Assembly (NCBI GenBank): GCA_003254925.1 | Contig: QANZ01055664.1 | Span: forward strand, 76,457 to 140,456 | From: Chamaecrista fasciculata | Lineage: Eukaryota; Streptophyta; Magnoliopsida; Fabales; Fabaceae | DNA: 64,000 nucleotides | Reading direction: 5' to 3' | Shown: piece after piece, positions 1 through 13,763 of the stretch | How the letters are laid out: every line of letters starts with the position of its first letter | Numbering within the stretch: position 1 is the stretch's first letter | The notes under the pieces: generated by a model | The model's database searches: none | The model's input: only the letters and a program-made list of their open reading frames with translations | What the model was told of the DNA's origin: nothing | Position numbers and translations under genes: made by a program

Positions 1-169
1 GACCTATTCAAAAGAAATCTTATGAAAAGGAGAAAAATCTATAATATTAGAATTCTAAAGACCCTTTTATAATTAATTCTTTATGTTTTGATCCCTTTTA
101 GTAAAGGGAAAGGACTTAAACGCACAAGAGAAGACTTTTTGGGAGATTTTTGACATTTTAACGTACATT

Positions 170-320
170 TGCCGTTAAATCCTAACAGAAAAAAACCTCA
201 GGGGACCAAATCGCTAACGGAGCAAACCACGGGGTACCACAATGCAAAAATTTTTCTTTCAGGGTACCAAAGGGGAACCGCCCCTAACCACAGGGTACCA
301 AATTGCAATTTACCCAAATT
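170..320. mobile_element. Partial right arm of the 'gggtacca' foldback family
   Basis: This stretch repeats the phrase 'gggtacca' and ends in 'caatttaccc', the same right-arm structure as the element at 416-758. Its first 45 bases (ttaaatcctaacagaaaaaa...) also match 63543-63585, where the same arm follows a plastid fragment. No left arm is visible in the window, so it is either truncated or its mate is very diverged. Confidence 0.5.
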
Positions 321-415
321 AAAAATTGATATATACTCCTATTTCAAAAAAAAAAAAATGATATATACTCCGGAAACCAAAAGTTAGGCTTCTAACCTTT
401 GTTTTTAATATACAA

Positions 416-758
416 TTAGGGTAAATTATACTTTGGTATTCTATAGTTTGATCATATTTTACTTTAGTACTCTATGGTTTAAAAAATGACACTTTGGTAT
501 CCTGTGGTATTCTCCATTAACACTTTAGTCCCTAGATAATATGTATCTAAGGACCTATTTGTAATTTTCTAAAAATATTGGGGGTCAACATATAATTTTT
601 GCAAAATTTGTTATGGTTAAAATTACAAAATAGCTCCAAAGGGTACCAAAGTGTGAATGGAGAATACCATAAGGTATCAAAGTGTCATTTTTTAAACCAC
701 AGAGTACCAAAATGAAATATAACCAAACTATAGGGTACCAAGGTGTAATTTACCCTAA
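416..758. mobile_element. Foldback/MITE element with long terminal inverted repeats
   Basis: The two ends are long inverted repeats: the left arm starts TTAGGGTAAATTATACTTTG and the right arm ends in its imperfect reverse complement. Both arms carry repeated 'tttggtac'-type blocks over about 100 bp, around a short unique centre with no coding capacity. I could not find a convincing target-site duplication. Related arms occur at about 175-315 and 63112-63718 in this window, so this is a multicopy family. Family assignment (Mutator-like or other) is open. Confidence 0.7.
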
Positions 759-900
759 GAGAAATATGACTAAATTCAATAATTTAAGACCAAGATGAAA
801 CATTTTGCCAACATTCAGGATCAATTTGAACATTTTAAAACATAAAAGACCAAAATGAAGATTGAGATATACATTTAGGACCAAAATGACGTTTGACGTT
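759..900. mobile_element. Truncated copy of the 'ggaccaaaatga' foldback element
   Basis: The sequence from 'gagaaatatgac' through 'ggaccaaaatgac' aligns almost base for base with 12927-13086, the right half of the complete element at 12561-13091. Only the right half is present here, directly against the 416-758 element. It lies about 150 bp upstream of the UTP6 start codon. Confidence 0.6.
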
Positions 901-1046
901 TTTTTTGGCCTGAAAACAATCCTTTGGTACTGAAAAGCCCAAACTAATGAAAACCCTTCTTCAACCCTCCATACTGCATCTTTCTACGTATCGTCAAAAC
1001 TCACCGATTCACGCCGACGTCGTAACTCACAGTCTATCCAGAAGCA

Positions 1047-4000
1047 ATGGCGGACGTAGTGCAATACAGATTGGAACGCATGATCGATGAGCTCGACGAC
1101 CTCGAACAACGTGGCCTTTTCACCCGCCGCGAAATCGCCGAGATCGTCAAACAGCGTCGGAAGTTCGAGTACAGGCTCAAGCGTCCAAGTCCTCTCAAGC
1201 AGGACTTCTTGTCCTACATTGAGTACGAGACGCAACTAGACAAGCTCCGAAAACTCCGTAAGAAGTTGGTGGCGGCGAACGAGTCGAAGGACGAGGGGAA
1301 CGAGAAGAAGAAGAAGAAGTCTAAGTCGGATGTCGCTGGTATGCTGAGGATTATGGATATTTATGAGCTCGCTTTGAAGCGGTATAAGGGAGATGTTGAT
1401 CTCTGGTTTCGGTATCTTGAGTTTTGTAGATTGAAGAAAAATGGGAGGATGAAGAAGGTAACTAACTTGGTAACTTATTATTATGTGATTGGTTATTTGC
1501 CTTTAATCTTGTTAAAGAAATTAACATGGAAACGTAGAACAAAAAGGGCAGGGTAAGTGATTTTTGAAGAGAAAAAGGAATAGGTAGTGGTTGAATTAGT
1601 TTTAGGTCTACACAGCTGGTTTTAAATGTGGTGCTGGGTTCTGGAGATACACGGGTATAATCCATCAACGAGTTTTTTAAACTTTGAGATTCCCCTTGCT
1701 CAGTATCTGATTCTAGGGATGACATGATTGTGGTACTTTGAAGTGAACTTTATTAATGTCATAACATCATAATTTGTTTTAATATTCGGTTCTTCACTTT
1801 TTTGAACTATTGCAGGCCCTAGCAAAACTTGTTAGGTTTCACCCAAAGGTACCGGGAGTTTGGATATATGCTGCAGCTTGGGAATTTGACCGCAACTTAA
1901 ATGTTGTAGCTGCCCGTTCTTTAATGCAAGAAGGACTGAGAGTTTGCCCTACTTCAGAAGACTTATGGGTGGAGTATCTTCGTATGGAACTTACATACCT
2001 TAACAAATTAAAGGCTCGAAAGGTTGCCCTTGGTGAGGATGAGGGAACCCTAACCTGCAACCCCGGAGCTGCTGATGAGGAACAATGGAGAGATCAAAAC
2101 AAAGAGTTATTCATGTCTCTAGATGAAAAAGAAGAAAATAATGATAAATCAAATGTGGAAAATGTTGAAACAAAGAAGAAACTAGAAATATTTGCTGAGC
2201 ATGGTATGAGCCTTTTCCGAACTATATACAGCGGTGCAATTGAAGCTGTCCCTTCAAGTCTTGATCTTCGTAAACGGTTTCTGGAAATATTGGAGGGTAC
2301 AAAGTTAGCAAATTCTGAAGAAATGTGTAATGAGTTACTGAGTGACATGAAGAGAGATTTTTTGACAGAGCCTGAGTTCTGGGACTGGCTTGCAAGACGT
2401 GAATATAACCCTGCGCATGTGAAGGAGAGAAATGATGAAGTGATCATTCTTCAGATAATGAAGGCCTTTCAGGTATGAATTCATGGAAACAAAACCGCAG
2501 AGTGCGTGTTTACATGGTATTTGTGTAGATAATTTTGTGGTGACTAATATCTGTCAATGCTTTACCATGGAAGAAAATGCATGCATGTTATGATTAGGTT
2601 AAGTTAATCTATCAGCCCCTATAATTTTCATAAATTTGAATTGAGTCCTTGGTTTCAATTTTGTCAATTGGAACCCTAATTGTATTCCATTTATAACTAA
2701 GATAATGCCATCAATTTTCTTCCACTTTCTGTTTGTTTTATGTTGACAATTTTTGAATTGGTTCCTCTGCCTCATTGGCGTCCTTTACACTGTTCTGCTT
2801 CTGCTCTTAATTGGGGTGCTTTTGTTTTTTGTAATGGTTCACGGCAGGGTATTAAATATAAAAATTGGGAGGACTTTGATGCAGAGTCTCAATTATAAAT
2901 AGAATATAGGGATCCAAGTAAAAAAGAAAAAAATTAGAGTAGAGGAACACAATTGGAAATTCTTGTAAACTCTATGTATGTGTCGATGATTTAGTTTAAC
3001 CTTAAGATTATTTGTCTTTTGTGCTGATATTGACTTAATCCTTTAACCATTTTTGTTATGGTAGGTTTATGAGGAGGCTTTGGAAAGTGTGCCTTCAGGC
3101 AATATGTTTAGGTTGTATGCAAACTGTTTGATGGGTTTTATAGCTCGTAAAGGAGGAGAAACTGATATATCTAGGTCATCCAGTCAAGATGCAAATTATA
3201 TATCACGTCTCTTGTCAGTTTATGAAAGGGCTGAAAGAATGAAATGCCTAACAGAAGATCTTGCTTGTGATTATGTGTCCTTGTTTTTGCAATTGGGAGA
3301 ATTGGACAAAGCCAGAAAGCTCTCCGAAAAGCTTTGCCTTGGAAAACTTGCAGATTCAGCAAAATTATGGGAATTAAGGATCAAAATAGAAATTAAATGC
3401 ACTGCAAAGAGGTCTAACTCCTCAACTGACAATGATCAGTTATCCCTCTTTGAACTCCTAAGATCCTGTTTGACAAAATTCCCTGTTTCAAAATCTGAGA
3501 ACTTGTGGATAATGGTATGCTTTCAACTCCGTTTTCTTATTTCTAATTTACCAGTTGATTATAGCCCAATACTTGTTCGACCCTTCATTTGCATTTTGGG
3601 TTCTAACTCAGAGGCTTATGTATCTTCTATTTTCAAAAGTTACTTTGAATTACACTCTTCCCCCAATAGATTTGTTAAGATCTATTTCTTCATGTATTAA
3701 GTTTTCATGAGCATTAAATTTTTTTTTCTGCCTTTTATTAAGTAATCATTTAAGGCACAGCAATGTCCCCCCCACATTTAGCCCCAAAAGCCTGTTAGAT
3801 AAAATTCTTACATTTTGTCCTTATTCTGTCTAATTGTAAACGATTTCTTTTTCCTTTAACTAAACTGTTCTGTGAACTCAATTTCAAATTTTCATGGGTC
3901 TTAAATGAGTTCATCTTTGAAATTGACTCTTGACACAGGCTCTTAAAAGTTATGCAAATGAAAGGCAGTATTTTGATAAGATATTGGAGATTTCTGTTAT

Positions 4001-5045
4001 GTCTTTGGCCAGAGATGGTGGCAGCGAAAATGGATTTTGCCTCTCCTCTGCCATTTTAAGGTTTATCCTTCAAAAGGAAGGAATTCAGCAGGCGAGAGAT
4101 ATTTATAAACGGTATGTGCTAAAAAAAAATCTTGCGTCTCTTTTCAAAAGTTTCTCAAAATTATTATTTTTTGGAAACCAGGATACTTTTTTTCTGGTAT
4201 CAACTATTCTTTGACTGGAAATTTCATATGCTCTCTTCTCATTGCAGATTTCTAGCTTTACCACATCCTGGTCTTGTTTTATATAGAAACTGCATTGACC
4301 TTGAAACAAACATTGCTTCAATTGGAGATAAAGAAGCTCTCATGAATGCCAGGAAGATATATGAATCTGCACTTGCAAGTTATGACCAAGATGTTAAATT
4401 ATGGCAAGATTATTACCAAATGGAGAGCAAGGTATAATCTGTTCTCCAATCCATACATAGTCTTAGTTTGTTGTTGTGTTTTTCACAATGAGGTATGTGA
4501 TACCCAATATCTTGGCCTTGACATGCCTCTCTGCTTTATATACTAATATCCAAAATTACAGGTATCATCTAATATTCCAGGATGATACTATTTTGCATTG
4601 TTTCTTGTATCAGTTTCACTTTATACCTTTTTACCTTGTTAACTTTTGTAAAATATCATTTATCATGGAGATAGACTTTCCAACTTAAACAAAGATTAGT
4701 CTTGGTTTAGACTTTAAAACGGACGAGTGAGAGATACTTTTGTGGTCATACGAAAAAATATCATTTATATCTTTTCTGCACTAATTCATAATTTTATATC
4801 GATTATGGATAATCTTGAATACAATCCTACACTATGACATCCAAAATACCTTAAATGTGTGATATCAATATACCATTTGCTACCTTAATATGCAAGGGAC
4901 AGTGTATTATTCGTTTCCCATGATGATGGATTTTTGGTATTTGTTACAGATGGGAACATCAAAGAAGGCTACTGCTGTGGCTTGGCGAGCTAGGAGGATA
5001 CTCAAAGATGCCGGCGGATTCATTGTTTCCCCTGATTTGGGATAA
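1047..5045 (+). CDS. UTP6: UTP6-like U3 snoRNA-associated protein (6 exons)
   Basis: Coding exons are 1047-1457, 1816-2472, 3065-3514, 3939-4111, 4248-4431 and 4950-5045. All introns are GT-AG and the join gives 656 residues, a normal length for plant UTP6. The protein begins MADVVQYRLERMIDELDDLE, the typical UTP6 N-terminal domain that associates with the U3 particle. HAT half-a-TPR helices follow, with W/Y/A patterns such as DVDLWFRYLEFC near residue 120 and WIYAAAWEFD near 150, plus an acidic/lysine-rich linker near residues 80-95. The family belongs to the nucleolar small-subunit processome needed for 18S rRNA maturation. The start is the first ATG in good context after a GC-rich leader, in contrast to the AT-rich flank. 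The gene converges on HDH. No defects seen. Confidence 0.93.
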
Positions 5046-5948
5046 GTTATATTCTAAGTTCTAACATCACTTGTATTGGAGTTCATTTTTCACATCAGTT
5101 CTCAAATCTTTGTTCTTTTGATAGGTGTAGGCAAGAAAATTGTTTTCAACCACAAGAATGTATAATATTCGTTTTAAATGAGAAATATATCAATTGTTTT
5201 TGGAAATTCCTGTATCCAGTTGTTCAAGTCGTCATTCTTTTTGTTTGTTGTTCACTGTTGAACCATGATTGAAATGGTAACAAGTGACGAATATTTTATA
5301 AGACTTGTAGCATGTAGTAAATAGAAAAACTTAAGTGTGGAAGAAAATGGTTGAGCAACGATCATAATGTTTTAAATAGCAATAAATAGTTTAATTATAT
5401 AATTCATTGATTAGAAAAATTAAATAGAACGCAATATAAACTCTAGAGTTATCACAATACATAACTTGAGAGCTATTTTTATTTTCAACTATTTTTGCTT
5501 AAGACACATTTGAGTGAAACACAATAAATTAGAGCTCATGCACATTCGAAACACTAAACAAAATATTAAATCATGTTACTAGTTTTAAGATATTGTGACT
5601 CGTTAAAATATTTTGAATTTTTGATCATATTATTAGCTTTACGTAACAGTAACACAATCAATGACTATTTTCAACTAAAAGTAGCACTTTTTGAAAAATA
5701 AAAAGTCATCAATTGACAAAGTTAATATTATTGTATATCAAATAACATATTTGCCTAGGCTCTCACAGACCAAAAACAATTTTTTTAAAAAAAACTAATA
5801 CATCTAGCTTGTACAACATACAAATAGTCATTAGTTTTTCTCTGTCATAATTCTGCATTAGCCAGGCCAATCTAATCATGATAGAAACTGTAGAGATGTC
5901 ATCAATGAAGAGAAAGGGGCTTGCAGAACACTGAGATTAATTTATAAC
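5046..5948. other. Intergenic, convergent 3' ends of UTP6 and HDH
   Basis: About 0.9 kb of AT-rich sequence separates the two stop codons. It should contain both 3' UTRs and poly(A) sites. I see no open frame, RNA gene or transposon ends here. Confidence 0.6.
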
Positions 5949-8900
5949 TCATTTTGCAACCTGTGTGGCTTCTATGTCCTGAAGCCTTAGGGTAACTGCT
6001 CTCTTGTGGGCGTCAAGACCTTCAACTTCAGCCATGGTTGCTACATATGGCCCAAGTTTTCTCAGACCATCCTCTGTAAGAGACTGGATGGTTATGTACT
6101 TGAGGAAAGAGTCCAATGAAACACCACTGTACATCCTTGCATAACCATATGTAGGAAGAACATGGTTTGTTCCACTTGCGTAATCGCCGACACTCTCCGG
6201 TGTCCATGGCCCTAAGAATACAGAACCTGCGGAGACAATAATCAGCATGAATTCAAATGTAGGATTCTTGAAAGAGTAAATTAATATTTTAGTCCCTAGA
6301 TAATATGGATATTGTTATTTTTTTCCCAATGTTTAATTTAGTTTTTTGAAAACTTCTGACTCGTTGCTATGTAATCCTTCCATGAATATCTTATCACTGT
6401 ACAACTCAGTCTCTCGCGCGACCAAATTACAATGAGTTATGAATTTTTGAAGACGAAAATCAAACATTTTGAAAATCCAAGGAATAAAATAGGAGTGCCT
6501 ATATAGTCCAGAGACTAAATTGATAGTTTACTCATTGTTGAAACATCATCAAGGGGAGAGAATGAAGTTATCAATGAATATATGCTCTAGTAGAAGTTGA
6601 AATTAAAATAAAAGTGTAGTGGTTTTTTCTTTATCTCTGAGACCTCTTAGTAACTGGAAATTATGAGCACTATTGGTGAAGAACTGGAAAAGACGGTGAA
6701 AAACTTCTTAGTTATCAAGTAATAGCAGGAACTTTTTACATATATGTATTTATAAAGAAGATACGGGACAAACACAACAAGTCAAGGATAGACTGGAAAA
6801 ATATAAGGCCGTACTATCTGAGACTCAAGTTCACTTTTGGTCTGTCAGAATTCAGAAAGAACAGTTTCTTAAGTACTCCATGGCTGTAAGTTACAAACAT
6901 CTAGGATGCATATCAGTCAATATATGTAAAGAATGTGTTGATAAAAAAGAGAAAGCAGTCTCGTATTACTAGTGCTAGCATGATTTAACTTTGCAAAATA
7001 AATTAAAAAGGCCAAATGCTTAAAATTTTTTAAGTGTTTGAAATGATTGCTTCCCCTGAGTTTTGAGTACCAATAAGAGATTGAAAACATAGAAGAGTAT
7101 TGGTGACGACCCACAAAGACTAATCTCCAACCTCAAAAGCATTAAAAAGGGAAGATTGCAGAATCTTACCAGCATTTTCAATAAAACCCTCCCACTTCTC
7201 AGCATCCTTCACATTTACAATTAGATGCTCCGGTGCGTACAAGTTTGAGAAAGTGATTGCCTGAAGTTCCAAGTATACAACACACATACTTCTGAGACTC
7301 AATGTAGATATTGATGAATTGAGACCAAGTCAAAATTGAATAAAGCGGTAATTAATGCCCAATTATAGTTCTTTCAAGTTTTGAATTCTAACATATCAAG
7401 AGATAAACCGAATGGTTAATGCACTAGACATATATAGTCAGCTTCGACGCACAAATAAATTCGGCTGCAATATGTATAACCCTATATGCTCTGAACATGA
7501 AAAGAAGGCACACATACACGCAATGCATAAGCTTTATGTTATGTGCCTTAACATACAGAGACAAACTTTAGCAATAGGACCAACCTCAAGCATATCATGT
7601 GCATGCACGATATAACTGTGGCTCAGGGCTTTAGAGGCAAACTCTCCTCTTGGAAGACTCTGGCACTGCTGGCTCAGTTCTTCCTGTATAGCATTCACAT
7701 CCACGTCATCCCCAGCAATCACGAGAACAACCTGACTATCAGGACCATGCTCAGCCTGAAAATTGTAGATTAGTTGAAGAGTCATCAGCAACATACTAGA
7801 AAGCAAAAAATTTTCTCCTGTTATGCCTGTGAATGGAGTAATAGTGTCAAGTCATTAGTAAGCAACAATAAGCTATAGAAGTTTAATGATATTTGATAAG
7901 ATAGCTGGAGTACAAATTGTTGATGGTAAACATAATGCTACATCAGGAAGTTTAAGATTTCATGATTCGTACATTACCATAAGTAGAAAATATTAAAAAA
8001 AAAAATCAAATTTCAGATTGAGCACATCACAGATAAAGTTCTGACAGACATACATTGAATATCTTACATAAGTATAGCATACATTTCCTTCTTTTTTTTT
8101 TTTTTATATATATATATAGATATTACATAGAGAAGAATGCAAGGAAGGAGTAAAGCAAGGAAAAAGACAACAAAAAACAGAAAGAACACAAAAATCAAGA
8201 GTACAACTAATCTCCTCACTGTCTCTATATATCTAACAAATTTTCACCATAAATGTGGATAATGTTTTCCAAAGAAAATAGAAACTCATCAAACCTGGGA
8301 AAGCAAATCAGCAGCTACATGACGAGGAATGGCATGCTTGTCTGCTATGACCAAAACTTCAGATGGACCAGCTGGCATGTCAATTGAAACCATGGCCTCA
8401 CTATTCTGCAGGTTTCAAAGATTAAAATTAAAAAAAAATGAAATGAAAAGATCAAAGTTCTAAATATGTAACACAAAAATGGAAAAATGATAACAGATTT
8501 AATGTATACAGGCTTACTTGCAGTATCATTTTTGCAGCTGTGACGTATTGATTTCCAGGGCCAAAAATCTTCTCAGCCTGCAAAAGTTATACCACTATTG
8601 TAAAAAAGACTCGAAACTCTAAAATAATAAGATTTTATGTAAGACAAGACAAATAATATTTTCAGATTCTTTTCTTTCACCAGATTACAATATAAATATC
8701 TCCTTTACAACTTTACAGTGAGCAAACCATTATAAATACATGGTCATCATATTTTCCTAGAGAAGTGAGAAATTCAGAAATATATTGCAATTAACCACAA
8801 ACTGAGGACACGTTAAAATATCAGGACAAAGTGAGATTGCAAGAGCTATATAGATCAATCATGAGATGAATTTCAATACATCTAATCATGAAGGAGAACT

Positions 8901-11362
8901 GATTTTAAATGAAGATTTTGAGATATACAAAAAGTACTAATGAGTTAATTAAAATCCAAATTAGGTGACGCATATAATACCAAGAGAGGACTAAAGCTCA
9001 ATTTCATCACCAGTCACCACTATTAGCATAATTAGAGTGTTGAATTGACTAAGACAGATGAGCTAATAATGAGAACCTTGGGACAAGATTCTGTTCCCCA
9101 AGCCATTGCAGCTATGGCCTGCAGTGGAGAAAGATAAGTTAATAATTTGAATGTCATGTATTAATAAAATTACAATATGCAGCTAAATATCAGGATTTTA
9201 GTCTCAAAATCCAGAGCCAGAAAAGGGATATGTTGTTAAGTTTTAAAACCTGAGCTCCCCCTGCTTTAAGAATGTGAGTGACCCCAGCCTTCTTTGCACA
9301 ATACAGTACCTCCTACAGGAAAACTTTGCTCAGAACAAATAAAACCTCAGTCAAATTATTCATCCAATATTGACAAATACCTGGCATATATTGCCATCTG
9401 AATCCGGAGGCGTTGCAAGAATGACAGTTTTGCATCCAGCAATCTGTGCAGGCTGGACACAGTATTTAAATGTTAACTTAATCTGGTGAGAAATATCAAT
9501 GACCACAATAATAATTTAGAATAGATAACAATAAAAAGCTAATGAAATATCTGTTCAACTTACTATCGAAAGCATCAGAGCTGTTGAAGGTAATACAGCA
9601 GTTCCCCCTGGAATATAAAGACCCACAGAATTAATGCTTCTTGCAACTCGCTTGCATCTGACTCCCTGACATTGTTAGAAAACACAAAAGGCTCACATAT
9701 ATAAGGTATTGGGTCATACAGAGGAACCATGAATGAACAACAAGCATGGAAACAAGATATGAAATGATGAGAAACACATTAAAATTGTAGATAAAGATCC
9801 ACAAGATTAGAACAAACTAGATGATGACAAACATGCATATGACCACATCTGGAAAAAAAAATCTTCTAACCATTATATCTTTCTGGCATTTGTTTAACTT
9901 ATGCGAGATACTTCTGTAAGTGCTTACTATCGCTATTAAGCTTTCAACTTTGTACTCTATGATGCACATGAATAAAGTAAATGACACAAGATAATGTTAA
10001 CCCAAGGTGACACTTCAGAGTCTCAGACCCTGATTTGTTCACCCAACCGAGCCAGAAACAAGCATCACTTTGAGCCTTGGACTTACTTTCATGTTTTCAA
10101 CACTTTTATCAGCTGACTTCTGAGCAGCATGAAATGCATATATATTGCTATAGGCAACATCAAAAGCTTCCTTAATAGATTTCTCGAGCTGTAGAAAAGC
10201 ACCAAACCAGTAAGTGTTCACAAAAATTTAAGAAAAAAGGTGACTAAACATAGGAATATTTTCAACCAAATGCCAGAATTTTTTTTTCCTTAGTTAATTT
10301 ATGCATGTTTAATTTATTATACCACTGGATCTGGTAGCTCCGAGACCTTTTCAACTATCTTATCCAGCACTGCTTTATCAAATTTTGACGTATAACTACA
10401 AAACAAGAGTACATACAGTGTTCAAAATTTAAAGCATAACTAAAGTGGATCTAAAAAGACAAACAAGTTAGCTCAATAGGGTTAGAAACACTTATTCAAA
10501 ATCAACTAACAACAACTTTCACTGAAAATAAAGAATTAAGAAGCACCAACTCTTTTACTGCAGCATCGCCTCTTTTATGAACATCATCAACAATGGGGTT
10601 TACCTGTAAAGCATGGTTTCTTGCTGTCAAATAAAGTACTTTTCTTATGAAAATGATCAACAGAAAAACATTTCAAAGAGTAGGTAAGAAGCTTATCTGG
10701 GGAGACATATAATATAATAAGTAACACTTACCACACTGAAAATTGAAGAGAAGTCTATGCGAGGACGAGCCTTAAGGCTCTCAACTTCAGCCTGGGTAAG
10801 GGCTGACAATTTATATGACTTCATTGAGCACCTTATTGATTTACTGGGTGACACTGTAGCAACAAATGCAACATAAGGCACAAATTACAAAGCTTTGACA
10901 TTAGAAACATTTATTCTCACAAGGTGGTTTCACACATTATTTTTCAACAACAAAACCACTAAACGTACAATAATGCCAAGAACTAAGTAAGCTATGACTA
11001 TGATGCATTTATATTTGTCAGTATCTGCCAATTGCCTATAATTCTACATTCTAAAAATTGAATGCAGCATATGATAACAAGAAAAAGGTTAAATTAAACC
11101 ATTAGTTAAATTTTAACTTAGTGATCAGAATCAATTGCCCCCATTCTCAGAGGCAGCGTATGCACATTAACCACATTTTCACACTTACATAATGTAATGA
11201 GCAAAACTTTGTTTGAACTGATATACCAGCTTGGATGCAGCGAAGTTGAAGCAATGTTGTTCTAGACCTTATGGTTCTGCCAATAACTTGATAATGCCCA
11301 GTTTGGTATGGCCTGATCAAAGACCTGCTCGGGTTAAAACATAGAAGCTGACTGTCCATCAT
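5949..11362 (-). CDS. HDH: Histidinol dehydrogenase, plastid-targeted (14 coding exons)
   Basis: Exons in transcript order: 11362-11227, 10853-10732, 10603-10551, 10395-10323, 10188-10087, 9665-9564, 9443-9381, 9312-9250, 9118-9077, 8577-8518, 8405-8295, 7755-7585, 7260-7170, 6226-5949. The join is in frame and gives 488 residues, typical for plants. The enzyme oxidises L-histidinol to L-histidine with two NAD, the last step of histidine synthesis, in plastids. Zinc and catalytic residues known from bacterial HisD are visible: [12 protein letters not shown] (Gln and His), YAPEHL (Glu-His), [13 protein letters not shown] (Asp, His) and LDAHKRAV (His). The first ~40 residues are rich in S/R/T and fit a transit peptide. 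The start is the ATG at 11362, next to a second ATG. A non-coding first exon ends with a donor near 12005. Confidence 0.94.
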
Positions 11363-12001
11363 CACCTTCAATAAGACCAATAAGAAATACTCACCACGAA
11401 ATAGAAGGAAGAAAACAGGACCAAATGTTACAGAACATATACCAACAACAGGTCAATCATTTTAAGTAGCCAAAAAGAACCCAATTAAAGGGATCTTAAT
11501 TGAATATGGGCATCAGGATGTAGATTATAAGATTATAAGTGAAAATTGATAGTGGAGAAGACCACCACACTCAAAAGGTCAACGGACTCTCTAATCTCCC
11601 TTTCAGTAAAAGACTAGAATCTAAAGTGGCCAAGTGTATGACTATGTGGTTTGTGGCATTGACTAACTGGCTTGGCTGCTTGGCGATTTGTTTCATATCC
11701 TCAAACACAAGAAATGATAGAGCAACAATATTTCACCCACAAAATACAGAACTCGCTTTTAGTTTGGGTGTGTAAAAATAATTGAGTACTCATCTCTTCA
11801 AGCAAAAACTATAAACCCAGAAACACAACAAGCTGAGAATTGTACAACTGATAATACAATGCAGGGAATTTCAAATAAATTCATGAGAAGAAACATATTT
11901 ATCAATAATGAAACAAAAAACCCATCTGAGAATCAATAAATCTAAGGCAAAAATAGAAAGCAATTTAGTTAATTTTGATGAAAGCAAAAGGGATAGTATT
12001 A

Positions 12002-12110
12002 CCGTGAATGCAATGTGCCGTCGCCGTAAGAAGCTGAAGTACAATACTCAAAACTGAATAACAGAAGCAAGAGTGACTGGCGATCGGCGAATCCTGTGGC
12101 CACTAAAATG
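12002..12110 (-). other. Probable 5' UTR exon of HDH
   Basis: On the minus strand this GC-richer stretch has no ATG and ends in CATTCACG followed by the donor GTAATAC at about 12005. The most plausible acceptor is just before the GTGATGATGG that holds the HDH start codon. The upstream edge (transcription start) is not resolved. Confidence 0.55.
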
Positions 12111-12560
12111 CTTTGTCAAACTCTTTGTCGTTTTATGCTTTACATAAGTATTAAGTAATTTTAGTATTTTACTTTGCCTTCGTATAGTATAGTTCAAATA
12201 GTCATTCTACCCCAAATATTGTAGGATTAGTTTTATTTTGATCATAAAATTATATTTAATTTCATTTCGATCCTCAATTTATGAGATCTTTTCTCTCTCA
12301 TATGTTATAATAAGTAATTTGTTAAAAAGACAAAGGCAAATCTTCATTCTTAATCACAAATTGAGTTGTAATTGATTTTTCTTTCAAAGAATAATTTTTT
12401 TTATCTTTTTTATCAACTCATTTATTATACTACATATAAGAGATAAATAAGTCATTCCAATTGGTCCAAATTAGAAATAATGATAATAATAAAAAATCTC
12501 ATTTTGAAATAACCGTGGGATAAATGTAAAACTTTGAATATCAAAATAAAAAAAAATGTT

Positions 12561-13091
12561 AAAGGGTTATTTTGGTCTTAAATGTATGACCTAATGTTCA
12601 TTTTGGTCCATTATATTTAAAAATGTTCAAATTGGTCCTAAATATTTACAAAATGTTTCATTTTGGTCCCAAACTAATGAATATGACTTGTTGCAAGTTC
12701 AAACATGACGAGTTTAGAGTTATGTATTATTCTCGAAGAGTACTTTCTCTATCCAGTTGAAGTCGTCCGCAAATGTGGTCAGATCGGTTCTAAAAGTAGA
12801 CCACTCATTTCATGGTCAAACAAGCAAAGTTGATCGTATCTCTTTTGTTTCAAATTTGAATGCGACGAATTCAGAGTTATGAGTTCTTTTTAATAAGTCC
12901 TTTGAACTTGAAATGAGAGATAAGAGAAATATGACCAAATTCAATAGTTCATGACCAAAATGAAACGTCTTACCAATATTTAGGACCAAAATGAATCATT
13001 TTGCAAACATCTAAGATCAATTTGAACATTTTAAAACATAATGGACCAAAATGAACATTAGACCATACATTTAGGACCAAAATAACCTTTT
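12561..13091. mobile_element. Complete foldback element with 'ttttggtcc' arms
   Basis: The left arm (aaagggttattttggtc, then gttcattttggtccatta) is the reverse complement of the right arm (taatggaccaaaatgaac ... gaccaaaataacctttt). Each arm is about 110 bp or more and holds several 'ttttggtcc' blocks. The centre is non-coding. The right half matches the truncated copy at 759-900. I found no clear target duplication, so the insertion is probably old. It resembles Mutator-like foldback MITEs of plants. Confidence 0.65.
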
Positions 13092-13277
13092 GGCCAAAAA
13101 ATTATAATAGAAGCCAGAGTCACAATTTGGAAAATGGGAATTGCAGGAGCTCTTGCTTGTTCCATGGAAGCATGGTCTCACTAGTGCAGTGTTCCCAACA
13201 CTGAAAATCCAGATTTATGAACTTTGAAATGCCAGTTATTTGAGTCTTTGACTTCAAAAGAGCACCATGGTTTATCA

Positions 13278-13763
13278 AGGTTATTAAAATCGGACCGGTC
13301 ATTGAACCGGCCGAAGCTGCAGTTCAAAGTTCAATGGTTCAACCGGGGTTCAACCGTTAATAATTAAATAAATAAAAAATAATATATTTAGTTTAATATA
13401 ATAAAAATATATAATAAACTCTTTAAATTTAAGCTGGATTGAGTAAGAAAGTGATTAATTAGGAGGATAAAAAATCAAATTTTGAAGTAAAAACTATTAA
13501 ATAACGTATTATTTTGAGTCTAAACATAATAAGAAACAAATTTCTTTAAAATAACATCATTTTAATCAAGAAAAAGTAAAAAAAAAAAAATTAGAAAAAA
13601 ACTGAACCGGTTCAACCTCAAAACCGGCCGGTTCAAGGCGGTTTTTCCGGTTTTTGACCAGTTCAGGCGGTTTTTGACCGGTTCTCAGCTTGCCCGGTTT
13701 TGTGCTCAACTCGGACCGGACCACTGACCGGTTCGCGGTTCAACCGGTCCGGTTTTTATAACT
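13278..13763. mobile_element. Non-autonomous element with 'aaccggtt'-rich inverted ends
   Basis: Left end ggttattaaaatcggaccgg and right end ccggtccggtttttataac are imperfect inverted repeats. The subterminal regions are dense in short aaccggtt/ggtttttgaccgg motifs in both orientations, a pattern typical of small non-autonomous DNA transposons with repeated transposase-binding motifs. The middle is AT-rich and non-coding. No target duplication could be recognised. Confidence 0.6.
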
